Shown here piece after piece: positions 19,221 to 25,962 of a DNA stretch of 27,769 nt. The translations under genes were made by a program, and so were the position numbers. The stretch is taken from NCBI GenBank assembly GCA_026388345.1, contig JAPLJY010000324.1:1-27769 (forward strand), read 5' to 3'. Every line of letters starts with the position of its first letter. Position 1 is the stretch's first letter. Source of the DNA: Deltaproteobacteria bacterium (GTDB lineage Bacteria; Desulfobacterota; Syntrophia; Syntrophales; UBA5619). The notes beneath the pieces are model-generated. The model had not been told where the DNA came from and made no database searches. It was given only the letters and a program-made list of their open reading frames with translations.

Positions 19221-19235
19221 ATTCTAGAACCTCTG

Positions 19236-19262
19236 AAAAATAGGGACCCTGTCCCTATTTTT
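19236..19262. repeat. Inverted repeat in cusB-cusA gap, possible attenuator
   Basis: A perfect 12-bp stem has arms AAAAATAGGGAC and GTCCCTATTTTT around the loop CCT. On the minus strand the stem is followed by A/T-rich bases, so it could act as a terminator on either strand. It lies 15 bases before the cusA start, so it might reduce cusA expression or mark an RNA-processing site. A sister repeat lies at 19380-19402 and a half-size stem (GTCCCT / AGGGAC) at about 19268-19286. Confidence 0.7.
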
Positions 19263-19379
19263 ATCACTGTCCCTATCGACAAGGGACGATGGCCTTCGCG
19301 AGGGACGCATTGGAGATTTTTCGCTTCGAAAAATGTCCAGCGGCCCGGCGAAGCGCCTCGGCCCGCATGGAAAGCCCTG

Positions 19380-19402
19380 AAATAGGGACTCAATCCCTAT
19401 TT
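19380..19402. repeat. Inverted repeat overlapping the cusB stop codon
   Basis: Arms AAATAGGGA (19380-19388) and TCCCTATTT (19394-19402) form a perfect 9-bp stem with a 5-base loop. On the minus strand the cusB stop TAG (19399-19397) is part of the arm. It belongs to the same AAATAGGGA family as 19236-19262. Confidence 0.7.
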
Positions 19403-20680
19403 TAACGGCCTCACCCCCCGGAGCTGCGCCTCGGAATCGACGAGGAAGGCGGCGGATGCGGCAACCTTCTCCCCTGCCTTGAGCCCCCGGAGGACCTCCC
19501 GGAACCCTTCGGTCCGCGCCCCGAGCGCCACCTCCCGCGGCTCGAAGTTGCCGTCTTTCTTATCGACGTAGACGATCTGCCGGACGCCCGTGTCGATCAC
19601 GGCATCGTCGGGAACGGTCAATCTTCTCCCGAGATCGATTTTGATCTCCACCTCGGTGTACATCTGGGGTTTGATCTTCTCCCCGGGGTTGGGAATCGTG
19701 AATCGCGCCTTGGCCGTCCGCGTCTCCCCCGCCAGGGAGGGGTTGATGAAATCGATCCGGGCGCGGTATTCCTGGCCCGGCGAACCGGCCAGGGCAATAA
19801 TGGCCTCCTGGCCCGGACGGATCAGGGGCAGATCCGCCTCATAGATGTCGGCGACGACCCAGAGCGACTCGAGGTCGGCAACGTCGAAGAGCTTCTCCCC
19901 CGGCATCACCTTCATTCCCTGCACGGCCATCTTCTGGACGACATGGCCGTCGACGGGGCTGTAGAGCGTGAGCGTCCGGACGGGCTCGCCCGTCTCTCCG
20001 ATCTTCCGGATCTGCTCGTCCGAGATGTCCCAGAGTTTGAGCCTCTCTCGCGCGGCGGCGGCCAGCGCGGCCGCATCCCGGGCCACCATCTTGTCGGTGA
20101 CGCTTGCGGTGTCCGGTTTCGGCTCGCCGCTCCATTTGAGGAGCTGGAGGTATTCCCGCTGCGTCGCCAGCAGCTCCGGGCTGTAAAGATCGGCCAGCGG
20201 CTCCCCCTTCTTCACGGGGCGGCCGGTGTAATCCACATAGAGCCTCTCGATCCACCCCTCGAACTTGGCATTGATCGTCCGGAAACGGCGCTCGTCGTAC
20301 TCCACCCGCCCGACGGTCCGGATCGTCCGGCTCAGCGGACGGACGGCCACGGCAACGCTCTTCATCCCGATGAGCGGCTGCCGGTCGGCGGGAATCTCCA
20401 CGGTCGGGGCCTCCGGGGCCGGTGTTCCCGCGGCAGGCGTTCCGGAGGTCTGCGTTGCGCCTGGCTGAGGTTGTGCTGCCGCCGCCGGCGCCGCAACGGG
20501 CGGCCCCCCGCCATGTCCCTGGTGTCCGGTTTCGGGCTTGGCGCCGGTGGCCGTGAGCCCCTGAACCTGCCGGCGGATCTTGTCCGACACCCCCCGGGGG
20601 TTCAGGACAAACCCGATCAAGAGCAGGATCAAAATGCCGGCTGCAACCACAACGCCGATGATCATTCTTCGATTCTTCAT
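19397..20680 (-). CDS. cusB: Periplasmic adaptor CusB of Cu/Ag efflux system
   Basis: CusB is the membrane fusion protein that joins CusA to the outer-membrane channel. The 427-residue product has an N-terminal membrane anchor (about residues 7-26), then a Pro/Ala-rich linker with a GHQGHGG motif (His53, His56). Barrel-sandwich and helical-hairpin segments follow (TVGRVEYDERRFRTINAKFEGWIERLYV region, then VVQKMAVQGMKVMPGEKLFDVADL). The E. coli N-terminal Met cluster that takes Cu(I) from CusF is not visible; the His pair may stand in for it. GGGGAAAAG precedes ATG. The stop codon lies in an inverted repeat. cusC ends 13 bases upstream. Confidence 0.92.
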   Translation of the reverse strand: MKNRRMIIGVVVAAGILILLLIGFVLNPRGVSDKIRRQVQGLTATGAKPETGHQGHGGGPPVAAPAAAAQPQPGATQTSGTPAAGTPAPEAPTVEIPADRQPLIGMKSVAVAVRPLSRTIRTVGRVEYDERRFRTINAKFEGWIERLYVDYTGRPVKKGEPLADLYSPELLATQREYLQLLKWSGEPKPDTASVTDKMVARDAAALAAAARERLKLWDISDEQIRKIGETGEPVRTLTLYSPVDGHVVQKMAVQGMKVMPGEKLFDVADLESLWVVADIYEADLPLIRPGQEAIIALAGSPGQEYRARIDFINPSLAGETRTAKARFTIPNPGEKIKPQMYTEVEIKIDLGRRLTVPDDAVIDTGVRQIVYVDKKDGNFEPREVALGARTEGFREVLRGLKAGEKVAASAAFLVDSEAQLRGVRPLK

Positions 20681-20693
20681 GGTCTTTTCCCCG

Positions 20694-21974
20694 TCATTTC
20701 GCCGGCAGGGCCGGTTCGGTCAGCGCCTCGATCCTCGCCACGGCCTTCGCCCGTTCCGTGAGCTGTCCCTGGTAGAGAAGTTCGTAATCCAGGTAGGACT
20801 TCAGACGGGTGATGACCGTCAGGACGTCGCTTCTTCCCGTCCCGTAGCCCGTAAGGGCCAGGTCGAAATCCTGCGCCGCCTTGGGAATCAAGGCGTTGCG
20901 GTACAACTCCATCAGGTTTTCCGCCGCCCGGAACATCGCCAGGTTGTCCCGGATGCCCGATGCGGCCATGAGCCTGGCGGCCTCCAGTTCGTACTTCGCC
21001 CCTTCGAGTGCGGCCTGGGCCTCCCGGACGGCCGGCTCCTGCTTCGTCTTGTAGAAGATGGGGATGTTGACGGCGGTCGAAACCCCCCACATGTTTGTGT
21101 ATTCGCCGGGACGCTGCGCCAGGCTCCCCGATAAGGTGAAATCGGGATAGTATTCCCTCTTAAGCATGTTGACCCTCGCCTCGGCGGCGGCAATCATCCT
21201 TCCCCGGTTCTTGATCTCCGGCGACTGGGCATAGGCCTTCCGGATCAGTTCCGCCTCGTCCGGAACGTACAAATCCAGTGGAACCGGCTCCGGCCTGGCA
21301 AACGAAGCGGGCGTCTCACGACCGACGGTGAGGCTGAGCATCGCCTCCAGCGACTGGATCTTCTGCTTGAGCATCGCCTCCCGCTCCCGGAGCATGTATT
21401 TCTCCGTCTGCGCCATGACGGCGTCCGCCTGCGAGGCCGTCCCCGAGGCGTAGCGCGAGAGCGCCGCCTCCTCGATCCTCGCGAAGAGGGCGGTCCTCTC
21501 CGCGACAAGATCCAGGTTCCGATAGGTCAGCGCAAGATCGTAATAGAGCTCCTTGATCCGTGCGGCGACCCGCAACCGGAGGGCCTCGTAGGCCTCCCGG
21601 ACGCCCTCGGCGTCGGCTGCCGCCATCGCCTGCTTCAGGTCGCGTTTTCCGAAAAAGGGCAGGGTCTGCGAGACGGAGTACATCCACTGGGCATCCGGCG
21701 AATCGCCGTAGGTGTACCGGGTCAGCCCATCGTTCTGGTAACCGACGCTGACCATGGGATCGGGAAGCCCCCACGCCTGGGTGATCCGAAAATCCGCCGC
21801 CGCAATCCGGGATTCGGCGACCCGAAGCTCCCGGTTGTTCGCCAGCGCCTCCCGGATCAGAGGTTCAAGCGCCTGCGTCTCCGCCAGCGCTACCCCCGGG
21901 AAAAGCCACAGGAGAGTTGCCAGAAGGATCCCGGCGACCCATCCGCCGACCTGCAATCTTTTTGACGCCATCAT
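20694..21974 (-). CDS. cusC: TolC-family outer-membrane channel CusC
   Basis: The product is the outer-membrane exit duct of the efflux complex. It has 426 residues. A signal peptide ends near residue 31 (VALA-ETQ), with no lipobox Cys, so this CusC is not a lipoprotein of the E. coli type. The rest is long helices with the two-fold repeat of outer-membrane efflux proteins (OEP). The ATG at 21974 is chosen because the signal peptide begins there; the frame stays open for 122 codons upstream, but those residues are unrelated. It lies between the FixH-like gene and cusB. Confidence 0.9.
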   Translation of the reverse strand: MMASKRLQVGGWVAGILLATLLWLFPGVALAETQALEPLIREALANNRELRVAESRIAAADFRITQAWGLPDPMVSVGYQNDGLTRYTYGDSPDAQWMYSVSQTLPFFGKRDLKQAMAAADAEGVREAYEALRLRVAARIKELYYDLALTYRNLDLVAERTALFARIEEAALSRYASGTASQADAVMAQTEKYMLREREAMLKQKIQSLEAMLSLTVGRETPASFARPEPVPLDLYVPDEAELIRKAYAQSPEIKNRGRMIAAAEARVNMLKREYYPDFTLSGSLAQRPGEYTNMWGVSTAVNIPIFYKTKQEPAVREAQAALEGAKYELEAARLMAASGIRDNLAMFRAAENLMELYRNALIPKAAQDFDLALTGYGTGRSDVLTVITRLKSYLDYELLYQGQLTERAKAVARIEALTEPALPAK

Positions 21975-22140
21975 AAAACCAATCCCTCTTTTCTTGGGAT
22001 GGGCGCCCGCCCCAAGCCCTTGGGCCTGAAACGGGTATCCGAAACAACCCTGCGCGCTTTTAAAAAAGGTGTCCCTCTTCCAATCACGCTGCATGAAACC
22101 GATTTTCATCGATTTTCGATCACTCTGCCCGCTCTTTCGA

Positions 22141-22533
22141 CTATCTCGCATCCACGGTCCATTTGGCCGTGGCCGTCTTGCCGCCCTGGGTGATCCGGAC
22201 GGACATGTTCCAGGAACCGCCCATGGAAAGGTCGATCTTGGCCTTGTACTTGCCGCCGTCCAATTTGGCGTCGGCCTTGTTTTCCATCGCCGGCATCCCC
22301 GGCATTGCCGGCATCGACGCGGTGACGAGGACCTTAGCATCCGTCACGGCTTTGCCGGTCTTGTCTTTGATCACGATCTCCACATTGTTGGACCCGACCA
22401 CGGGGGTATCCTTGTCCATCTTGATTTCCACCGAATAATCCCCCGCCTTTTTCTGCACCGTGTTTTCCTTGGCCAACACCGTCCCGGCCACCAACACCAC
22501 AAGCAACACCACCAACCAAGACCATCTTTTCAT
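22141..22533 (-). CDS. FixH/YtkA-like periplasmic protein with Met motif
   Basis: The 130-residue product has a signal peptide ending near residue 21 (TVLA-KE) and an immunoglobulin-like YtkA/FixH domain. Mets at residues 74, 77, 80 and 83 form an MxxMxxMxxM pattern, like that of Cu(I)-binding periplasmic proteins. It is the first gene of the cus operon and probably handles copper in the periplasm before the pump; that is inferred. GGAGGAAA precedes ATG. A promoter candidate lies at 22588-22616. The usual small chaperone CusF was not found nearby, and this protein may take its place. Confidence 0.8.
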   Translation of the reverse strand: MKRWSWLVVLLVVLVAGTVLAKENTVQKKAGDYSVEIKMDKDTPVVGSNNVEIVIKDKTGKAVTDAKVLVTASMPAMPGMPAMENKADAKLDGGKYKAKIDLSMGGSWNMSVRITQGGKTATAKWTVDAR

Positions 22534-22587
22534 TTATATTTCCTCCAGTTATTTTTTGATCGCCTTTCAACTCATTAACTTTTATGT

Positions 22588-22616
22588 AAGCTAAGACGTA
22601 CACATGAGAATGTCAA
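22588..22616 (-). promoter_or_regulatory. Candidate promoter of the cus operon
   Basis: Minus-strand TTGACA (22611-22616) is followed after 17 bases by TAGCTT (22588-22593). The -35 is perfect and the -10 keeps the three most conserved positions. No CueR-type dyad or CusR box could be recognised near it. Confidence 0.45.
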
Positions 22617-22714
22617 CTCCAACAACCGTCCAGTCGCTCCGCCGGCTGATCTGCCAGGTCCCGGATGATATCAAGACGGTGAAGATCATCCGGATCGGGA
22701 CGCACCCTGAATAA
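22604..22714 (+). other. Small open frame, possible gene remnant, in the fixH-parB gap
   Basis: The 318-base gap between the divergent FixH-like gene and parB holds two promoter candidates and this 36-codon frame. Its end, VKIIRIGTHPE, loosely recalls the KIIRIGTR strand of lysine 2,3-aminomutase-like radical SAM proteins. It has no ribosome binding site and overlaps the cus promoter, so it is at best a remnant. Nothing else is visible in the gap. Confidence 0.15.
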
Positions 22715-22745
22715 CCGCCATGGAGACACGGCGCCTTTATTATTC

Positions 22746-22773
22746 TTGACTTCTGAAATTTTCCATGTATTTT
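22746..22773 (+). promoter_or_regulatory. Candidate promoter of the parB-like gene
   Basis: TTGACT (22746-22751) is followed after 16 bases by TATTTT (22768-22773). The gene starts about 80 bases downstream, leaving a 5' leader of about 70 bases. The boxes are close to sigma-70 consensus. Confidence 0.5.
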
Positions 22774-22851
22774 TCAGACCATAGCACAGTGTAGTTTACG
22801 GTTGGTTCCATCATGCGTTAACCTTTTCTCACCCCCGGAAAGGAGGACGTT

Positions 22852-23649
22852 ATGGCAACAACGCAAACTTTTGTGCCCAATCAACTCTATGACATGCCTC
22901 TGGCCGATCTCCAGCCGGATCCCAACCAGCCCCGGAAATACCTGGATCCCGTCGCCCTCGACGAACTCACCGCTTCCGTCAAGGAGCACAGCGTGATCGC
23001 ACCGATCACCTTTCGGGTCGAGAACGGCATCTGCTACATCGTCGCCGGCGAGCGGCGCTGCATCGCGGCCCGTAAGGCCGGCCTCGCCACGATCCCCGCC
23101 GTCTACACCGACAACCCGCGTTACGAGGAGATCTCCATCACCGAAAACACGATCCGCGCGGACCTCACCGCCGTCGAGGAAGCCGAGGCCCTCGACCGCC
23201 TCCAGAAGAGCAAATCCTACAAGCAGGAGGACCTGGCCCGGATCATGGGCAAATCGGTGACCACGATCTCCCAGACCCTCTCCCTCAACCGGCTCCCCCA
23301 GGCGATCCGGGACGAATGCCGCAAGGACCCCGTCGTTCCCAAGCGGGTCCTCATTGAGATCGCCGTGAAGAAGCAGGAACGGAGCATGCTCAAGGCCTAC
23401 GGGGCCTACAAGGCGAGCGTGAACCCCGGGAAGAAGGAGAAAACGGGCAGCGACGCGACGCTGGTCCAGGGCGCCCTGAAAGCGGTGCAAGCCGCGCAGA
23501 AGAAGATTGAAGCCCTGAACGCCGGGGATCTGAACCAGGAAGAGAAGGAGGCACTGACACCGGCCCTGAATGGCATCAAGGGGGCCGTCGAAACCCTGCT
23601 GGCGGCGTTTGAGGCACCGGCAACGAAGAAAAAGAAAACCCTGGCGTGA
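22852..23649 (+). CDS. Orphan ParB/Spo0J-family DNA-binding protein
   Basis: The 265-residue product has an N-terminal ParB/Srx domain with LQPDPNQPRK and GERRC (residues 66-70), the segment that binds CTP in this family, then ENTIRADLTAVEEAEAL and a helix-turn-helix at about residues 122-148 (QEDLARIMGKSVTTISQTLSLNRL). The C-terminal part is a Lys/Ala-rich helix with a basic end. No parA lies beside it, so it is not part of a visible partition operon. AAAGGAGG precedes ATG. It may be a regulator or a relic of a mobile element. An 18-bp palindrome lies about 170 bases downstream. Confidence 0.85.
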   Translation: MATTQTFVPNQLYDMPLADLQPDPNQPRKYLDPVALDELTASVKEHSVIAPITFRVENGICYIVAGERRCIAARKAGLATIPAVYTDNPRYEEISITENTIRADLTAVEEAEALDRLQKSKSYKQEDLARIMGKSVTTISQTLSLNRLPQAIRDECRKDPVVPKRVLIEIAVKKQERSMLKAYGAYKASVNPGKKEKTGSDATLVQGALKAVQAAQKKIEALNAGDLNQEEKEALTPALNGIKGAVETLLAAFEAPATKKKKTLA

Positions 23650-23679
23650 ATCGGGCCTAACTCCTTTCCCGTAAGGAAT

Positions 23680-23713
23680 GAAGATTCTCCGGGTCTTACT
23701 GTGGAGAATCTTC
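23680..23713 (+). terminator. Hairpin after parB-like gene, possible terminator
   Basis: A perfect 11-bp stem (GAAGATTCTCC / GGAGAATCTTC) with a 12-base loop lies 30 bases after the gene. The following bases are AT-rich (GATATTTCG) but there is no full T-run. The right arm also occurs in the REP-like pair near 9153-9166, so it may be a repeat as well as a terminator. Confidence 0.5.
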
Positions 23714-23815
23714 GATATTTCGTCAATAATATCGAGAAATGGTATTGAAAACACGATTTGGAAAAAAACCAAGCGGCGAGCAGAAGAAACATAAATTGTA
23801 TCAGATAGTTAATTG

Positions 23816-23833
23816 ACTTCCACGCGTGGAAGT
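23816..23833. promoter_or_regulatory. 18-bp perfect palindrome, candidate protein-binding site
   Basis: ACTTCCACGCGTGGAAGT is its own reverse complement. The central TTCCACG/CGTGGAA resembles the layout of parS sites (TGTTTCACGTGAAACA in B. subtilis) but with a wider centre. It lies about 170 bases after the orphan ParB-like gene. A role as that protein's site is inference. Confidence 0.4.
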
Positions 23834-24365
23834 TGTTTCATCATCTCTGTTGAAGTCCGGTGGTCCGGCCCTTATTCCAACGCAACCACCGGATCGAGAA
23901 ATGGGGCCGCGACATCAAGATGATCCTGGAGCGGGAATACTTTGCGCTGAAGTTTTTCCCGGAAGGCTGTTTTGGAAACCCGTAGCCTTGTAAAAAAGGG
24001 GACGGCGGCGGGGGTCGTCATCGGCTGCGGTGGGATGGTTTCATCAAAATGGGCTGTTGAAATTTCCGGAGTGGCATATTGAATACGGGCTGAAAGATGC
24101 ACAGCATGAACCGCATATTTTCGATTCATGCAGCTCACGCACAACTTCCTGTAACGTGCAATGTGGGATTTTTGCACAACATGCGTCCTTTCAAATGGTT
24201 ATCAATAAGATGCTTCCTTGACTTCTCAACTCATTAAGGCCACAATGAGACGCGTTTGATAAGGCATTGTCAATCGGTTAACAGCCAATTTGAACCCTCT
24301 TTAGAAGGGTGATGCCATGAAGAGATTATTGAAACCCTGCTTCTGAAAAGAGAGCGGAGGTTTTT

Positions 24366-24384
24366 ATTTTAGCAATACTAAAAT
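24366..24384. promoter_or_regulatory. Inverted repeat upstream of the caspase-like operon
   Basis: ATTTTAG and CTAAAAT flank CAATA, 54 bases before the first caspase-like gene. TAAAAT inside it could serve as a -10 box, so a repressor at this site would block transcription. No matching -35 is clear. Confidence 0.3.
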
Positions 24385-24438
24385 TCAATTTCAGCTTAAT
24401 GAATTATTTAAAGAGATTTGATTTAAGGAAAATAGATC

Positions 24439-25776
24439 ATGAAAAAATTATCTGAAGCCATTTGCATATTGCTTCTATTAGCCTTTCTGGCTGGCTGTGC
24501 AGGATCACTTCAGAACGCCGCATATGAGGGTGATCTTCAAACTATAACTAAACTGATTAACGATGGGGCCAATATCAACGAGAACAGTGCGGCTGGTCCC
24601 GCTCTTCATTATGCATGCTACACTTGCCAACTAGAGGCAGTAAAACTCCTTCTTGGAAGAGGTGCTAATGTAAATATTATCGGTTTTAATAATTGGACAG
24701 CTATGCACGCCGCAGCCTGGGGGGGCTGCAACGATGTGATAGGGCTTCTTATTGACAAGGGTGCTGGCATTGATCCCGTTGATGATCGAGGGTACTCACC
24801 TCTTGCATGGGCGGCCGATCGCGGCAATGCGTCCGTAAAATTTTTGATTGAAAAGGGCGCGGACCCGGATATTGCCATAAATGGCCTAATAAGACAAAAA
24901 AATAACGCTGCCGCTAGGATTGTCGAACAGGCGGCAATGGGTGTTCAAAAAGGAAAGACACAAATTGCAACAAATAAGGAGAGCCGTTCTCCGGCAGTCA
25001 AATCCGATGTTGATGACCTCCCTGCGATCAAAACAAAGCCAAATAAAAACTCCTATGCGATCGTCATCGGCATTGAACAATACCGTCAGAAATTGCCCAA
25101 GGCTGATTTTGCCGTAAGCGATGCAAAGCTTGTAAGCGAATACCTTTCCAGGGTAATGGGCTTTCCTGAAGAAAATATCGTCACTTTGACAAACGAGCAT
25201 GCAACAAAGAGCGACTTTGAAAAATACTTTGAAAAATGGCTTTCTAATAATGCAGAAAAGGACAGTACGGTCTTCATCTACTATTCCGGCCACGGCGCAC
25301 CGAATCCAAAGACAGGTGATGCCTATCTGGTCCCCTATGACGGTGATCCATCTTTTATTGATCAGACGGGATATTCACTGAAGAGGCTTTATGAATCTTT
25401 AAACAAACTTCAGACAAGAGAGATTATCGTTGTACTTGACTCTTGCTTCTCCGGTGCAGGGGGAAGAAGTGTTCTTGCGAAAGGTGCACGACCTCTTGTT
25501 ATGAATCTACAGAACAACATGGCTTTGTCAAAGAACATGACCGTCCTTTCCGCCTCATCGGGGGAGCAGATCAGCTCAACCTATGACGAAAAGGGCCACG
25601 GACTTTTTACCTATTTTATGCTCAAAGGGATCAAGAATGAAGATGTGGTTCAACCGGATGGTTCTATCGCAATCAGCGACCTATTCAACTACCTGAAACC
25701 TCAGGTGGAGCGCATTGCCCGGAAGCAATACAACAACGAACAGACGCCGCAGTTGATTGGGGCGAAAAAGAATTAA
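24439..25776 (+). CDS. Caspase-like (peptidase C14) lipoprotein with ankyrin repeats
   Basis: The 445-residue product starts with a lipoprotein signal (LLLLAFLAGC, Cys20). About four ankyrin repeats follow (residues 25-155, with ALHYACYTCQLEAVKLLLGRGANVN and AMHAAAWGG as clear examples). After a linker, the caspase domain begins near residue 205 (SYAIVIGIEQY). The catalytic dyad is visible: His285 in YYSGHGA and Cys336 in VVLDSCFSG. AAGGA precedes ATG. It should sit in the outer or inner membrane facing the periplasm. The caspase part closely matches that of the next gene. The target is unknown; it may bind a partner by its ankyrin repeats. Confidence 0.85.
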   Translation: MKKLSEAICILLLLAFLAGCAGSLQNAAYEGDLQTITKLINDGANINENSAAGPALHYACYTCQLEAVKLLLGRGANVNIIGFNNWTAMHAAAWGGCNDVIGLLIDKGAGIDPVDDRGYSPLAWAADRGNASVKFLIEKGADPDIAINGLIRQKNNAAARIVEQAAMGVQKGKTQIATNKESRSPAVKSDVDDLPAIKTKPNKNSYAIVIGIEQYRQKLPKADFAVSDAKLVSEYLSRVMGFPEENIVTLTNEHATKSDFEKYFEKWLSNNAEKDSTVFIYYSGHGAPNPKTGDAYLVPYDGDPSFIDQTGYSLKRLYESLNKLQTREIIVVLDSCFSGAGGRSVLAKGARPLVMNLQNNMALSKNMTVLSASSGEQISSTYDEKGHGLFTYFMLKGIKNEDVVQPDGSIAISDLFNYLKPQVERIARKQYNNEQTPQLIGAKKN

Positions 25777-25785
25777 GGACCGTTT

Positions 25786-25962
25786 ATAAAAAAAATATTT
25801 CCGGTCATTTATATTTTCATCTTTTTTTTCTTACTTACTAGTTGCAGCGGCACTTTATTATACACGCCAGACCAAAAAATTGTTGCAACAATGTCGTTAA
25901 ATGAAGCCATAAAGAAGGCAGAGACACTTTTTTGCACAAACAGTGCCACAGGGAAAGCTTAA
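25786..25962 (+). pseudogene. Detached lipoprotein signal and N-terminus of the second caspase-like gene
   Basis: Six bases after AAGGA (25775-25779) the frame reads ATA, then KKIFPVIYIFIFFFLLTSC, a clear lipoprotein signal with lipobox LTSC, and continues as SLNEAIKKAETLF. The codon at the start position is ATA, not ATG, GTG or TTG, and none of those lies between it and the preceding in-frame stop (25774-25776). At the T6 run (25928-25933) the frame ends in TAA at 25960-25962, while the next frame continues as AQTVPQGKLKVYADL. Removing one T would join them. This looks like two lesions in one N-terminus. Confidence 0.65.

Larger units (their letters stand above)
23650..24438. other. 789-base gap without an intact gene
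   Basis: It holds a strong hairpin (23680-23713), an 18-bp palindrome (23816-23833) and a short open stretch ending near 23985 (FQRNHRIEKWGRDIKMILER...) that reads like a protein C-terminus but could not be identified. An AT-rich promoter zone with a 7-bp inverted repeat (24366-24384) precedes the lipoprotein operon. No tRNA, CRISPR or transposase was recognised. The composition falls from GC-rich to AT-rich across the gap. Confidence 0.5.

Noticed and set aside
18141..19385. A second long open frame antisense to the cusA 5' part
   Set aside because: Same cause; it runs through the repeat gap, has no ribosome binding site and resembles no family.
21975..22340. Extension of cusC by 122 codons upstream
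   Set aside because: The signal peptide starts at 21974. The extra part overlaps the FixH-like gene in another frame.
22604..22714. Lysine 2,3-aminomutase remnant as a firm call
   Set aside because: Only about ten residues resemble the family, so it is kept as a low-confidence feature only.
23872..24177. Open frame of 101 codons on the minus strand
   Set aside because: No ribosome binding site, no recognisable domain, and odd composition; it covers the palindrome-rich gap.
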